The notes under the pieces are model-generated. The model made no database searches, had not been told where the DNA came from, and was given only the letters and a program-made list of their open reading frames with translations. From Bacteroidota bacterium (GTDB lineage Bacteria; Bacteroidota; Bacteroidia; Chitinophagales; Chitinophagaceae), in NCBI GenBank assembly GCA_003175935.1, contig PSRI01000138.1:18430-82429 (forward strand): a stretch of 64,000 bases of DNA, written 5' to 3'. This document shows, piece by piece, positions 54,483-63,251 of this stretch. The position numbers and the translations under genes were made by a program. The first letter of the stretch is position 1, and every line of letters begins with the position of its first letter.

Positions 54483-56837
54483 ATGAAAATAATTTTGACC
54501 TCACTGCTTTTTCTGTTTTTTACTAGTGAATGTTTGTGCCAGGAGAAATTCACTTTGAGTGGCTATGCCAAAGATTCGCTGAGTGGTGAGACTTTAATTG
54601 GGGCGTCAATTAGTATAAGGGGACAGGGGAGGGGTATTAACAGCAATCAATACGGATTTTATTCCATCACTCTGCCAGTCGGACACTATCAAATCAGTTG
54701 TTCCTATGTTGGATATCAACCCAAAGAATTTGAAATTGATTTAAACGATCATACCCAATTCAATTTTGAACTTGCTCCTAAAATCAGTTTGTCACAGGAA
54801 ATTATAATTTCTTCAAAGAGGCGGGATGCAAATATTAAGAATGCGCAAATGGGCCGTGTTGATCTTTCTATCAATAGGATAAAAACAATCCCCGTAATTT
54901 TTGGTGAGGTGGATGTATTGAAAACGCTTCAACTTTTCCCGGGAGTTAGAAATGCCGGAGAAGGGAATAGTGGTATTTATGTAAGAGGAGGTGGTCCTGA
55001 CCAGAATTTAATTTTGCTGGATGAAGCGGTTGTTTACAATACAGGTCATCTATTTGGATTCTTTTCAATTTTTAATGGCGATGCAATCAAAAATGTAACC
55101 CTTATCAAAGGAGGAATGCCGGCACAATATGGAGGCAGACTTTCATCTGTTCTCGACATTGCTATGAAGGATGGAAATATTAATAAGTTTCAGATGGAAG
55201 GAGGAATTGGCTTAATTGCCTCAAGATTTTCTGTTCAGGGCCCCATCAAAAAAAATAAAGCTTCATATATCATCTCGGCAAGAAGAACTTATATAGATGC
55301 ACTGGTGAAGCCTTTCGTTAGTAAGTCCAGTTCCTTTTATGGAAGTGGATATTATTTTTATGACCTCAATGCAAAAGTAAATTTCAAATTTTCTGAAAAA
55401 GATCGGGTATACCTGAGTGCCTATTTTGGGAGGGATGTTTTTGATTATGTGAATAGCAGGAGGTCGTTTGACGTAAGCATTCCATGGGGGAATGCGACTG
55501 CAACCGCCCGTTGGAACCATGTATTCAACAAAAAACTTTTTGCAAATACAACCCTTGTTTATAACGATTACAAATTCGATTTTAATGCCGCTCAGAATAA
55601 TTTTAAGTTGAAACTTTCCAGTGGAATTCGGGATCTGAACGCAAAAGTTGATTTCGATTTTTATCCTGCCCCGGCTCATAAAGTTAAATTTGGCGGACTC
55701 TACACTTTCCACACTTTCATTCCCCAGGTAGTTACTGGCAATCAGGATTCCACTGTTTTTGAGCCAAACAATGCACAAAAGAAATTTGCAAATGAATATG
55801 CTTTGTATATACAGGATGATTGGGAACTCTCTGAAAAATTGAAATTGAATTATGGATTAAGATGGAGTTCTTTCCAACAGGTTGGCCCTTATAAAAAATA
55901 TACCACGGATGCAGATGGAAATAAATTGGACAGCGTCAGCTATTCTTCGGGTCAAACTGTAAAATCATATGGTGGACCCGAACCGAGAGCAACATTACGA
56001 TTTGCGCTTAATGATGAGAGTTCAATTAAAGCATCTGTCACACGCAATTTGCAATATATCCATTTAGTAAGTAATGCTGGTACTACACTACCAACTGATT
56101 TATGGGTTCCAAGCACATACAGGGTAAAGCCTCAAATAAGCTGGCAGTATGCCCTGGGATATTTCAGAAATTTCAAGGACAATACCTATGAAACATCGGT
56201 TGAAGTGTATTACAAGGACATGCGGAACCAAATTGAATACCAGGAGGGTTACACGCCTTCTTTAAAAGATGCAGAAGAAGATTTTGTTTTTGGAAGAGGC
56301 TGGAGTTATGGTGCAGAATTTTTTGTAAATAAAACCAAAGGAAAATTTACCGGGTGGATCGGTTATACATTATCATGGACCTGGAGGAAATTCCCGGATC
56401 TCAATTCAGGTGAAAAATTCCCTGCAAAATATGACCGTAGGCATGATCTTTCACTGGTTGGAACCTATGAGCTCAGTAATAAGTGGAAGCTCTCTGCTGT
56501 ATTCGTCTACGCAACCGGTAACGCAACGAGTTTGCCGGAACGATTTTATGTGATTGAAGGGGTACTAACGCAGGAGTATAGCCGAATTAACCAGTACCGG
56601 CTTAAACCATATAACAGATTGGATTTCTCTGCCATTTATACTCCGGTTCCTAAAAAACCGCGGAGGCTTCAAACCAATTGGGTATTTAGTATTTACAATG
56701 TTTACAGCAGAGCCAATCCATATTTCATTTACTTTGATCAAACAGGAAGTCCTTATAATGGTACCCTAAAGGTGCAGGCCAAGCAGGTTTCGCTCTTTCC
56801 AATTTTGCCAAGCGTGACCTGGAATTTCAAATTTTGA
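54483..56837 (+). CDS. TonB-dependent receptor with carboxypeptidase-like N-terminal domain
   Basis: 784 residues. Signal peptide 'MKIILTSLLFLFFTSECLCQ'. An N-terminal regulatory-like beta domain ('FTLSGYAKDSLSGETLIGASISIRG') precedes the plug ('GIYVRGGGPDQNLILLDEAVVYN', 'GGMPAQYGGRLSSVLDIAMKDGN'), then the 22-strand barrel ends with 'PILPSVTWNFKF', a C-terminal Phe. No SusD partner adjoins it, so polysaccharide uptake is not indicated; siderophores, metals or peptides are alternatives. Confidence 0.93.
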   Translation: MKIILTSLLFLFFTSECLCQEKFTLSGYAKDSLSGETLIGASISIRGQGRGINSNQYGFYSITLPVGHYQISCSYVGYQPKEFEIDLNDHTQFNFELAPKISLSQEIIISSKRRDANIKNAQMGRVDLSINRIKTIPVIFGEVDVLKTLQLFPGVRNAGEGNSGIYVRGGGPDQNLILLDEAVVYNTGHLFGFFSIFNGDAIKNVTLIKGGMPAQYGGRLSSVLDIAMKDGNINKFQMEGGIGLIASRFSVQGPIKKNKASYIISARRTYIDALVKPFVSKSSSFYGSGYYFYDLNAKVNFKFSEKDRVYLSAYFGRDVFDYVNSRRSFDVSIPWGNATATARWNHVFNKKLFANTTLVYNDYKFDFNAAQNNFKLKLSSGIRDLNAKVDFDFYPAPAHKVKFGGLYTFHTFIPQVVTGNQDSTVFEPNNAQKKFANEYALYIQDDWELSEKLKLNYGLRWSSFQQVGPYKKYTTDADGNKLDSVSYSSGQTVKSYGGPEPRATLRFALNDESSIKASVTRNLQYIHLVSNAGTTLPTDLWVPSTYRVKPQISWQYALGYFRNFKDNTYETSVEVYYKDMRNQIEYQEGYTPSLKDAEEDFVFGRGWSYGAEFFVNKTKGKFTGWIGYTLSWTWRKFPDLNSGEKFPAKYDRRHDLSLVGTYELSNKWKLSAVFVYATGNATSLPERFYVIEGVLTQEYSRINQYRLKPYNRLDFSAIYTPVPKKPRRLQTNWVFSIYNVYSRANPYFIYFDQTGSPYNGTLKVQAKQVSLFPILPSVTWNFKF

Positions 56838-56948
56838 TTTTATTCCATTTGTATTGGACGCTTGATAGAAAATAGAGATGTATCCCAAAAAATTTTCGAA
56901 AGTTTTACCTTTCAAACACGTCATATCCCATCTATCTAAACATTAATG

Positions 56949-56978
56949 TTGACAGGGTTCATATTTATTTTACTTTAG
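56949..56978 (+). promoter_or_regulatory. Promoter of the M28 peptidase gene
   Basis: TTG at 56949-56951, a 19-bp spacer and TACTTTAG at 56971-56978 (one mismatch), 23 bp before the ATG at 57002. Confidence 0.45.
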
Positions 56979-57001
56979 ACCCGATTCTAAAACTAAAAAA
57001 C

Positions 57002-58573
57002 ATGAGAAAATTTAGACTGCTTCTTGCAATTACACTATTCTTCATTGTGCAGGCAGGTGCCCAGGAAAAAATTGACGCGGGCATGATGCAAAAAATCCGG
57101 GACGAAGGTTTAAAAAATTCAAAGGTGATGGATAATGCCTTCCACCTCACCGATGCAAGTGGTGCCAGGCTTACCGTTTCTCCAGGCTTTATGCGCGCAG
57201 CAAACTGGGCAAAAAGCCAACTTACCGAATGGGGACTTGAAGGAGCCAACCTTGAGCCCTGGGGCGATTTTGGCAAAGGCTGGGAACTTCAAAAGAGCTA
57301 CCTCGCTCTTACAGCTCCTTACTACAAGCCCGTGATTGCTTTCCCAAAAGCATGGACCGCCGGGACAAATGGTCAGCAATCTGCAGAAATCATTTTAATT
57401 GATGTGAAAGATTCTACCGAGCTGAGCAAATACGCAGGCAAACTCAAAGGGAAAATTGTAATTCTAAATAGAACTGACACGCTTATTCCAACCTATAAGG
57501 CAGACGCGAACAGGTTAACTGACGACGAACTACAAAAAATGGCCGAGGCAAAACCTACTCCGCCAGATACTGCTGCCATGCGCAGAAGAAGGGAGCAATT
57601 CATGAGACAAAATGGTGGTGCAGCAAGAACATCGGCATTGCTAAAGGAAATGGCACAGAAAGAAGGAAGTTTTGCCATTTTGAGTACCAGTCCGCGCGGA
57701 CATGACGGAACATTATTTGTCCAGGGCGGAGGATCTTATGCAGTTACTGCACCTGAAAATTTTACTGATTTGGTAATTGCTTACGAGGATTATATGTCCA
57801 TCGTAAGGCTTCTTCGTGCAGGCATTCCCGTTAAAGCAGATCTTGACGTTAAGACCAGGTTTACAACTGATGATACCAAAGGATATAATGTAATTGCGGA
57901 AATTAAAGGAACTGATAAGAAATTAAAGGATGAACTCGTAATGCTCGGAGGACACCTGGACAGCTGGCACGGTGCCATGGGTGCTACCGATAATGCAGCA
58001 GGTTGCGCTGTAATGATGGAAGCGGTGAGAATATTAAAAGCTCTTGGCGTGAAACCAAGAAGAACCATTCGCATAGCATTGTGGAGTGGTGAGGAGGAAG
58101 GTCTTTTTGGCTCAAGAAACTATGTGAAAAATCATTTTGCAGATCCTGCTACCATGCAATTATTACCTGATCATGCAAAGCTTTCATCTTATTTCAATTT
58201 GGATAACGGAACAGGAAAAATTCGCGGCGTTTACCTGCAGGGAAATGAAGCATGCAGGAGCATCTTTGCCCAATGGCTGGAGCCGTTTAAAGACCTTGGT
58301 GCATCTACCATTACAATCAACAATACAGGCGGAACAGATCATCTATCATACGATGCAGTAGGGTTACCTGGTTTTCAATTTATCCAGGACCCAATTGAAT
58401 ATGACACAAGAACCCATCATACAAATATGGATTCTTATGATCACCTGAGTGCGGAAGATCTGGCGCAGGCAGCTACTATTGTGGCAGCTTTTGTTTATGA
58501 TGCTGCAATGAGAGATGAAAAATTACCAAGAAAAGAATTGCCGGAACCACGAGGCAACAGACCAGGATTTTAA
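57002..58573 (+). CDS. Exported M28-family zinc aminopeptidase
   Basis: 523 residues with a signal peptide ('MRKFRLLLAITLFFIVQAGA'). A protease-associated-like insert (about 100-270) precedes the catalytic domain. Zinc ligands and catalytic residues are in 'GGHLDSWHG', 'GATDNAAGCAV', 'WSGEEEGLFGS', 'FNLDNGTG' and 'THHTNMDSYDHL'. It is a bimetal aminopeptidase or carboxypeptidase of the cell envelope. A terminator follows the stop. Confidence 0.93.
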   Translation: MRKFRLLLAITLFFIVQAGAQEKIDAGMMQKIRDEGLKNSKVMDNAFHLTDASGARLTVSPGFMRAANWAKSQLTEWGLEGANLEPWGDFGKGWELQKSYLALTAPYYKPVIAFPKAWTAGTNGQQSAEIILIDVKDSTELSKYAGKLKGKIVILNRTDTLIPTYKADANRLTDDELQKMAEAKPTPPDTAAMRRRREQFMRQNGGAARTSALLKEMAQKEGSFAILSTSPRGHDGTLFVQGGGSYAVTAPENFTDLVIAYEDYMSIVRLLRAGIPVKADLDVKTRFTTDDTKGYNVIAEIKGTDKKLKDELVMLGGHLDSWHGAMGATDNAAGCAVMMEAVRILKALGVKPRRTIRIALWSGEEEGLFGSRNYVKNHFADPATMQLLPDHAKLSSYFNLDNGTGKIRGVYLQGNEACRSIFAQWLEPFKDLGASTITINNTGGTDHLSYDAVGLPGFQFIQDPIEYDTRTHHTNMDSYDHLSAEDLAQAATIVAAFVYDAAMRDEKLPRKELPEPRGNRPGF

Positions 58574-58590
58574 TACGAAGCATATTTTTC

Positions 58591-58628
58591 AAATCCGCAG
58601 ATTCATTGAGTCTGCGGATTTTCTTTTT
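58591..58628 (+). terminator. Terminator of the M28 gene
   Basis: AATCCGCAGA and TCTGCGGATT form a 10-bp stem around a 9-nt loop, followed by TTCTTTTT. It also separates the convergent DUF4126 gene. Confidence 0.85.
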
Positions 58629-58637
58629 GAGGCCTCT

Positions 58638-59222
58638 TCAATATTTGTTGTTATTCTTATTGTTTCGTGCTGCTGTTCTGAACAGCATGGTGATGATTAC
58701 TATCACCAGAGCGATAGTTAGTATGCCAATGGTGAAAGGCATCAGCATCGAAAGAATGGGAGTGGAAAATGAAGCAGCATTTTCACCGGTCGCTAAATAT
58801 TTATTTCCCATTCCGGCAGAGGTTTTGGAGGACATCAATCTCAAAAAACCCATCCCGGTTTGAACAGTCGCTGCAGATCCACCTCCAATAATAAAACCGC
58901 TCACCCATTTCCAAAGATCCTGATCGACAGGTAAAATTGAAGTTGCCATTACTGTACCGGCCAGTATTGCGAGCGGTGTGGTAATTGAGTCAAGAAAGTT
59001 ATCGAAGAAAGGAATGTAGTAAGCGAGTATTTCAAAAAAAGATGCCGATGCAAAACATATAATTGCCGGCCATGAGGAAAGCCACAAAAATTCATCATGA
59101 AGAGGCAGGTATCCCAATTTACCCGCAACAGAAGCTACGAGCATGGGAACAAAAACTCTAAAGCCGCAACTGGCACTGAGGCCCAGTCCTAAGCATACAG
59201 CGGTTATCCATTCCCGATGCAT
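58638..59222 (-). CDS. DUF4126 membrane protein
   Basis: 194 residues with about five membrane helices. 'GLGLSASCGFRVFVPMLVAS' and 'EILAYYIPFFDNFLDSITTPLAILAGTV' are the typical DUF4126 features, the latter with the conserved acidic pair between helices. Function unknown; small membrane protein common in many bacteria. Confidence 0.87.
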   Translation of the reverse strand: MHREWITAVCLGLGLSASCGFRVFVPMLVASVAGKLGYLPLHDEFLWLSSWPAIICFASASFFEILAYYIPFFDNFLDSITTPLAILAGTVMATSILPVDQDLWKWVSGFIIGGGSAATVQTGMGFLRLMSSKTSAGMGNKYLATGENAASFSTPILSMLMPFTIGILTIALVIVIITMLFRTAARNNKNNNKY

Positions 59223-59327
59223 GGTCGATCAGAGTTATAAGTTTAATAGGATTAATTAGTGGAGTTTCCCTGTGCTCAGGCCAAAGTTCTGCAAAAAATT
59301 TATTTACGGCACCAAATTGTTTGGCAC

Positions 59328-60473
59328 TCATTCTTTCAATTTAAACCGAACAGTTCCGCTGGTTTGTTCAGTAGAAGTGATTCTCACTTCGTAGCGCTGC
59401 TCACCAATAGTTACAACCATGAGCGCCGTATTCGGAGGAATAGATCCCAGATTTTCTGCGTACATCACGAGATCATTGTCTATCCTGGAGGGATCAATTT
59501 TAATTTTAAGTGTAATAGGTTTATCGCTTAGCCTTTGGTGTGATACCATCAGCTTCCCATTAAAGAAAACCGAAATGCTGTCTCCATCAATTTCACCATT
59601 GTCGTACAAATCAACCTTAAATTCCTCACCACTTACTTCAATAGTCTTCAATAAATTTTTAGGCCTGTTTTCGTAACCCTTTACAACTTGTTTTTCATTT
59701 ACAGCAGGTAATTCAGGCGTAAGCACTTTCAGACTATCGAGCGTGGCTGGTTTTTCGGTATTTGGTTTGGTAGCAACTTCGGTTTTCGGTTTCGCTGTAG
59801 TTGCAACCGGTTTAGGTTTTGGCTTAGGTTTGGTGGTAGTTGTATTTGACGCCGTAGGATTTGATTTTTTTGGAGTAGCAGCCACACTTGTTTTTGGTGA
59901 AGTAGATTTTGGCGGTGTTGACTTAGTCGTCTTTTTGGTAGTTGTATTTGTTGTAGTGTTGTTCTTAGGGGGAGGGTTTGTATTTGCTTTTGCAATGGCG
60001 GAATCTGTTTTTGCCGGAGCAATTTTTGTAAGCACTCTTCTTTCCAGTTCGGTGCTGCCTGTTCCGCAATTATCTGTTTTCCTCGCGGGTTTCCATCTGC
60101 CTACCAGTTTTTCAGTTGAGCCCTGTTTGAAGAAAGTTAGGATGTGGGTTTGAAGACAATCAATAAAATTGGGGGGTGTATTTGATTTTATTTTTTCAAC
60201 TTCTGTTACAACTATAGATTTGCTGTCGGGCTCATAGTTGCCTTCCAGCCGGCAAAGTACGTAACATCGTCTTCCAGGAAAATCAAAATAAGTGTATGAA
60301 TATCCCGAGACCGTTGTACCATTAAATTCCAGCTCCAATACATATTCAGTATTTCCTTCACCCGCTACAATATTGCCTGCAGAGTTAAATGAACCTCTCC
60401 ATTGTCCATTTAGGTTCTGGGCTTTCAAACCGGAACACCAGAAAAACAGGGCGATTATCAATAGTCTTTTCAT
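59328..60473 (-). CDS. Exported protein with low-complexity Thr/Lys/Pro linker
   Basis: Start moved from 60515 to ATG 60473, which begins 'MKRLLIIALFFWCSGLKAQ', a signal peptide; 381 residues result. An N-terminal beta-rich domain ('NLNGQWRGSFNSAGN', 'SYTYFDFPGRRCYVLCRLEGNYE') is followed by about 100 residues of T/N/K/P-rich low complexity, then a C-terminal beta domain ('FKVDLYDNGEIDGDSISVFFNGKLMVSHQ', 'NTALMVVTIGEQRYEVRITSTEQTSGTVRF'). I do not recognise either domain by name. The shadow ORF 59743-60153 (+) is the complementary low-complexity tract. Confidence 0.72.
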   Translation of the reverse strand: MKRLLIIALFFWCSGLKAQNLNGQWRGSFNSAGNIVAGEGNTEYVLELEFNGTTVSGYSYTYFDFPGRRCYVLCRLEGNYEPDSKSIVVTEVEKIKSNTPPNFIDCLQTHILTFFKQGSTEKLVGRWKPARKTDNCGTGSTELERRVLTKIAPAKTDSAIAKANTNPPPKNNTTTNTTTKKTTKSTPPKSTSPKTSVAATPKKSNPTASNTTTTKPKPKPKPVATTAKPKTEVATKPNTEKPATLDSLKVLTPELPAVNEKQVVKGYENRPKNLLKTIEVSGEEFKVDLYDNGEIDGDSISVFFNGKLMVSHQRLSDKPITLKIKIDPSRIDNDLVMYAENLGSIPPNTALMVVTIGEQRYEVRITSTEQTSGTVRFKLKE

Positions 60474-60490
60474 CTCGAAACCCATGTATG

Positions 60491-60498
60491 CAAAAATA
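60491..60498 (-). promoter_or_regulatory. Promoter -7 element of the exported low-complexity gene
   Basis: On the minus strand TATTTTTG, an exact TAnnTTTG match, 18 bp before the ATG at 60473. The upstream TTTG is only 14 bp away. Confidence 0.45.
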
Positions 60499-60554
60499 AT
60501 TCTAAAGAAAGGCAAATGATGAATATGAAATTAAGGTATACGCCAATACTTCGT

Positions 60555-60562
60555 TAAATTTG
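60555..60562 (+). promoter_or_regulatory. Promoter -7 element of thrS-infC
   Basis: TAAATTTG, an exact TAnnTTTG match, 30 bp before the thrS ATG at 60593. No TTG at the usual -33 distance. It is divergent from the neighbouring exported-protein gene. Confidence 0.5.
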
Positions 60563-60592
60563 CACTCCTGAATTTTGGAACTAATTTCTAAT

Positions 60593-62527
60593 ATGATCAA
60601 GATTACATTCCCAGACGGAGCAATCAGAGAATATCAAGCGGGCACAAGTGCCATGGACATAGCCAGGTCTATTAGTGAGGGTTTGGCAAAAAAAGTATTG
60701 GCTGCAAGTGTAAACGGCCAGGTATGGGATGCATCCCGTCCCATATATGAAGATTCAACATTAAAACTTTTAACATGGGATGATAACGAAGGGAAATCAA
60801 CATTCTGGCATTCCACAGCACACTTAATGGCTGAAGCCGTTGAATCAATTTTCCCCGGTGTTAAATTCTGGGTGGGACCTCCCGTTGAAAATGGTTTCTA
60901 TTACGACATGGACCTTGGTGATCGCCATATTTCAGAAGAAGATCTCAGGAAGCTGGAAGTGAAGATGGCTGAACTGGCTAAGCAAAATAACGTCTACTTA
61001 AGAAAGGAAGTACCCAAGGCAGAGGCAATAGAATATTTCAAAGAAAAAAATGATCCTTACAAGCTGGACCTATTGCAGGGATTAAATGATGGGGAGATTA
61101 CTTTTTATACACAGGGTAATTTCACAGATCTGTGTCGTGGACCACATATTCCTAATACAGGATTTATCAAAGCGCTAAAGCTTACTAACATTGCCGGCGC
61201 TTATTGGAAAGGGGATGAAAAAAATAAACAGCTAACCCGAATATATGGCGTGAGCTTTCCGAATCAGAAATTGCTGGATGATTATCTCACTATGCTCGAG
61301 GAAGCGAAGAAAAGGGATCATCGCAAGCTGGGAAAGGAATTAGGCATTTTTACTTTTGATGATGAAGTTGGACCTGGTCTTCCTTTGTGGCTACCCAATG
61401 GATCAATTGTTATTGAAGAATTGGAAAAACTTGCAAAAGAAACTGAAGAAGATGCAGGATATAAGAGGGTTGTAACTCCCCATATCGCAAAAGAAAGCCT
61501 TTATCTTACCAGTGGTCATTTGCCCTACTACCAGGAGAGTATGTATCCTCCAATGGAGCTTGATGGTACAAAATATTATTTGAAAGCAATGAATTGTCCG
61601 CACCATCATAAAATATTTGCAGCAGAACCTAAAAGTTATAAAGACCTTCCATACCGACTTGCGGAATATGGTACCTGTTACCGATTTGAACAAAGCGGAG
61701 AATTATTTGGTTTGATGCGAGTGCGCTGTCTGCACATGAATGATGCACACATTTACTGCACTAAGGAGCAATTTTTCGACGAGTTCAAGTCAGTGAATGA
61801 AATGTACCTTAAATATTTTAAGATTTTTGGTATTGATAAATTTGTAATGCGCTTATCGCTTCACGATCCGAAAAAACTCGGTCAGAAATATGTAAATGAA
61901 CCTGAACTTTGGAAGGAAACTGAATCACTGGTTCGGGATGTGCTAATTAAGACCGGAACGCCCTTTGTGGAAGTGCCAGATGAAGCTGCTTTTTATGGCC
62001 CCAAGATTGACGTTCAAATTTGGAGCACCATTGGCAGGGAATTCACACTCGCGACGAACCAGGTAGATTTTGCACAGGGCAGAAGATTCAAACTGGAATT
62101 CACAAATAAGGAAAACAGTTCTGAAACTCCGCTGATTATTCACCGCGCGCCACTGGGCACACACGAAAGATTTGTTGGTTTTTTACTGGAGCACTATTCC
62201 GGAAAATTCCCGGTTTGGCTCGCGCCAACCCAGGTGAAGATTTTGCCCATCAGCGACAAGTTTTTGCCCTACGCACAAAATATTTTACAATCGCTGAAAA
62301 AAGCGGATATTCGTGCAGAGATTGATGACAGAAGCGAAAAAATAGGAAAGAAAATTCGCGAAACTGAACTCATGAAAATTCCTTACATGCTGGTGGTAGG
62401 GGAGAAAGAAGTGAACGAAAACCAGGTATCTGTCAGACGCCAAAGTAAAGGCGATTTAGGTGCCCAGTCAGTAGATCAATTTATCGCCCAATTGGAAACC
62501 GAAATCAGCAATAGAGCGTCTGAATAA
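60593..62527 (+). CDS. thrS: Threonyl-tRNA synthetase
   Basis: Charges tRNA-Thr, and so determines the signal read by the thr leader. Start at ATG 60593 ('MIKITFPDGAIREY') instead of TTG 60575; 644 residues. The TGS domain lies at about 1-62. The editing domain has 'HSTAHLMAEAV' and later 'CRGPHIPNTG'. The class II core has 'MNCPHHHKIFAAEPKSYKDLPYRLAEYGTCYR'-type sequence and 'HRAPLGTHERFVGFLLEHYSG', which hold the zinc-binding Cys and His residues. The anticodon-binding domain is C-terminal ('PVWLAPTQVKILPIS'). Confidence 0.97.
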   Translation: MIKITFPDGAIREYQAGTSAMDIARSISEGLAKKVLAASVNGQVWDASRPIYEDSTLKLLTWDDNEGKSTFWHSTAHLMAEAVESIFPGVKFWVGPPVENGFYYDMDLGDRHISEEDLRKLEVKMAELAKQNNVYLRKEVPKAEAIEYFKEKNDPYKLDLLQGLNDGEITFYTQGNFTDLCRGPHIPNTGFIKALKLTNIAGAYWKGDEKNKQLTRIYGVSFPNQKLLDDYLTMLEEAKKRDHRKLGKELGIFTFDDEVGPGLPLWLPNGSIVIEELEKLAKETEEDAGYKRVVTPHIAKESLYLTSGHLPYYQESMYPPMELDGTKYYLKAMNCPHHHKIFAAEPKSYKDLPYRLAEYGTCYRFEQSGELFGLMRVRCLHMNDAHIYCTKEQFFDEFKSVNEMYLKYFKIFGIDKFVMRLSLHDPKKLGQKYVNEPELWKETESLVRDVLIKTGTPFVEVPDEAAFYGPKIDVQIWSTIGREFTLATNQVDFAQGRRFKLEFTNKENSSETPLIIHRAPLGTHERFVGFLLEHYSGKFPVWLAPTQVKILPISDKFLPYAQNILQSLKKADIRAEIDDRSEKIGKKIRETELMKIPYMLVVGEKEVNENQVSVRRQSKGDLGAQSVDQFIAQLETEISNRASE

Positions 62528-62598
62528 TCCCAATCCCCAAAGGGAATTTTAAAACAAAAATTAATCAATGCTACTCATGGGGAACGTAGCAAATAATT

Positions 62599-63198
62599 AT
62601 GGCATTTCCACATAGACCAGGGCCTCCAAGAGGTAATTTTAATCCTCGATTTAGAAAAGAACAACAACAGGAACATCGCACCAATCACATGATCAGGGTG
62701 CCCCAGGTGAGATTAGTAGGTGATAATGTTGAAGTAGGTGTTTACTCAACACAGGAAGCGCAAAGAATGGCCCAGGAACAAGGGCTGGATCTGGTAGAAA
62801 TTTCTCCTAATGCGGATCCTCCTGTTTGTAAAATAATTGACTACAATAAATTCCTCTACGAAAAAAAGAAGAAAGAAAAAGAGATGAAGGCTAACGCCAA
62901 AGTCTCCGAAGTAAAAGAAATTCGTTTCACACCGAATACAGACGATCACGATTTTAACTTCAAAGCAAAGCATGCCGAAAGTTTCCTGAAAGAAGGAAAT
63001 AAAGTAAAGGCTTACGTTCAGTTTAAAGGTCGCGCCATTGTATATAAGGAAAGAGGTGAATTGCTTTTATTGAAATTTGCTGAAAGACTTGCTGAGTTTG
63101 GAGCTCCGGAAGGTTTGCCAAAACTTGAAGGCAGAAGAATGATGATGGTGTTTGCACCGAAAAGTCAAAAGAAGAAAAAAGAAAAAGAAAAAGAATAA
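62599..63198 (+). CDS. infC: Translation initiation factor IF-3
   Basis: 199 residues starting at ATG 62599, with a short N-terminal extension rich in Pro, Arg and Gln before the core ('IRVPQVRLVGDNVEVGVYSTQEA'). The N-domain is followed by a linker ('FLYEKKKKEKEMKANA') and the C-domain ('EVKEIRFTPNTDDHDF', 'VKAYVQFKGRAIVYKERG'). The C-terminus is lysine-rich. Start codon is ATG, not the ATT that many infC genes use for autoregulation. It lies 71 bp after thrS. Confidence 0.95.
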   Translation: MAFPHRPGPPRGNFNPRFRKEQQQEHRTNHMIRVPQVRLVGDNVEVGVYSTQEAQRMAQEQGLDLVEISPNADPPVCKIIDYNKFLYEKKKKEKEMKANAKVSEVKEIRFTPNTDDHDFNFKAKHAESFLKEGNKVKAYVQFKGRAIVYKERGELLLLKFAERLAEFGAPEGLPKLEGRRMMMVFAPKSQKKKKEKEKE

Positions 63199-63213
63199 TT
63201 TTCTGAAAATATC

Positions 63214-63245
63214 AAGGGCCGAATTTATCGGCCCTTTGTTTTTTA
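63214..63245 (+). terminator. Terminator after infC
   Basis: AAGGGCCGA-ATTTA-TCGGCCCTT, a perfect 9-bp stem with a 5-nt loop, followed by TGTTTTTTAATT. It ends the thrS-infC unit before rpmI/rplT would be expected. Confidence 0.88.
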
Positions 63246-63251
63246 ATTAAC

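Noticed and set aside
59729-60153. ORFs opposite the low-complexity linker (59743-60153 +, 59729-60022 -)
   Set aside because: They are produced by the Thr/Lys/Pro-rich tract of the exported protein; no independent start signals or domains.
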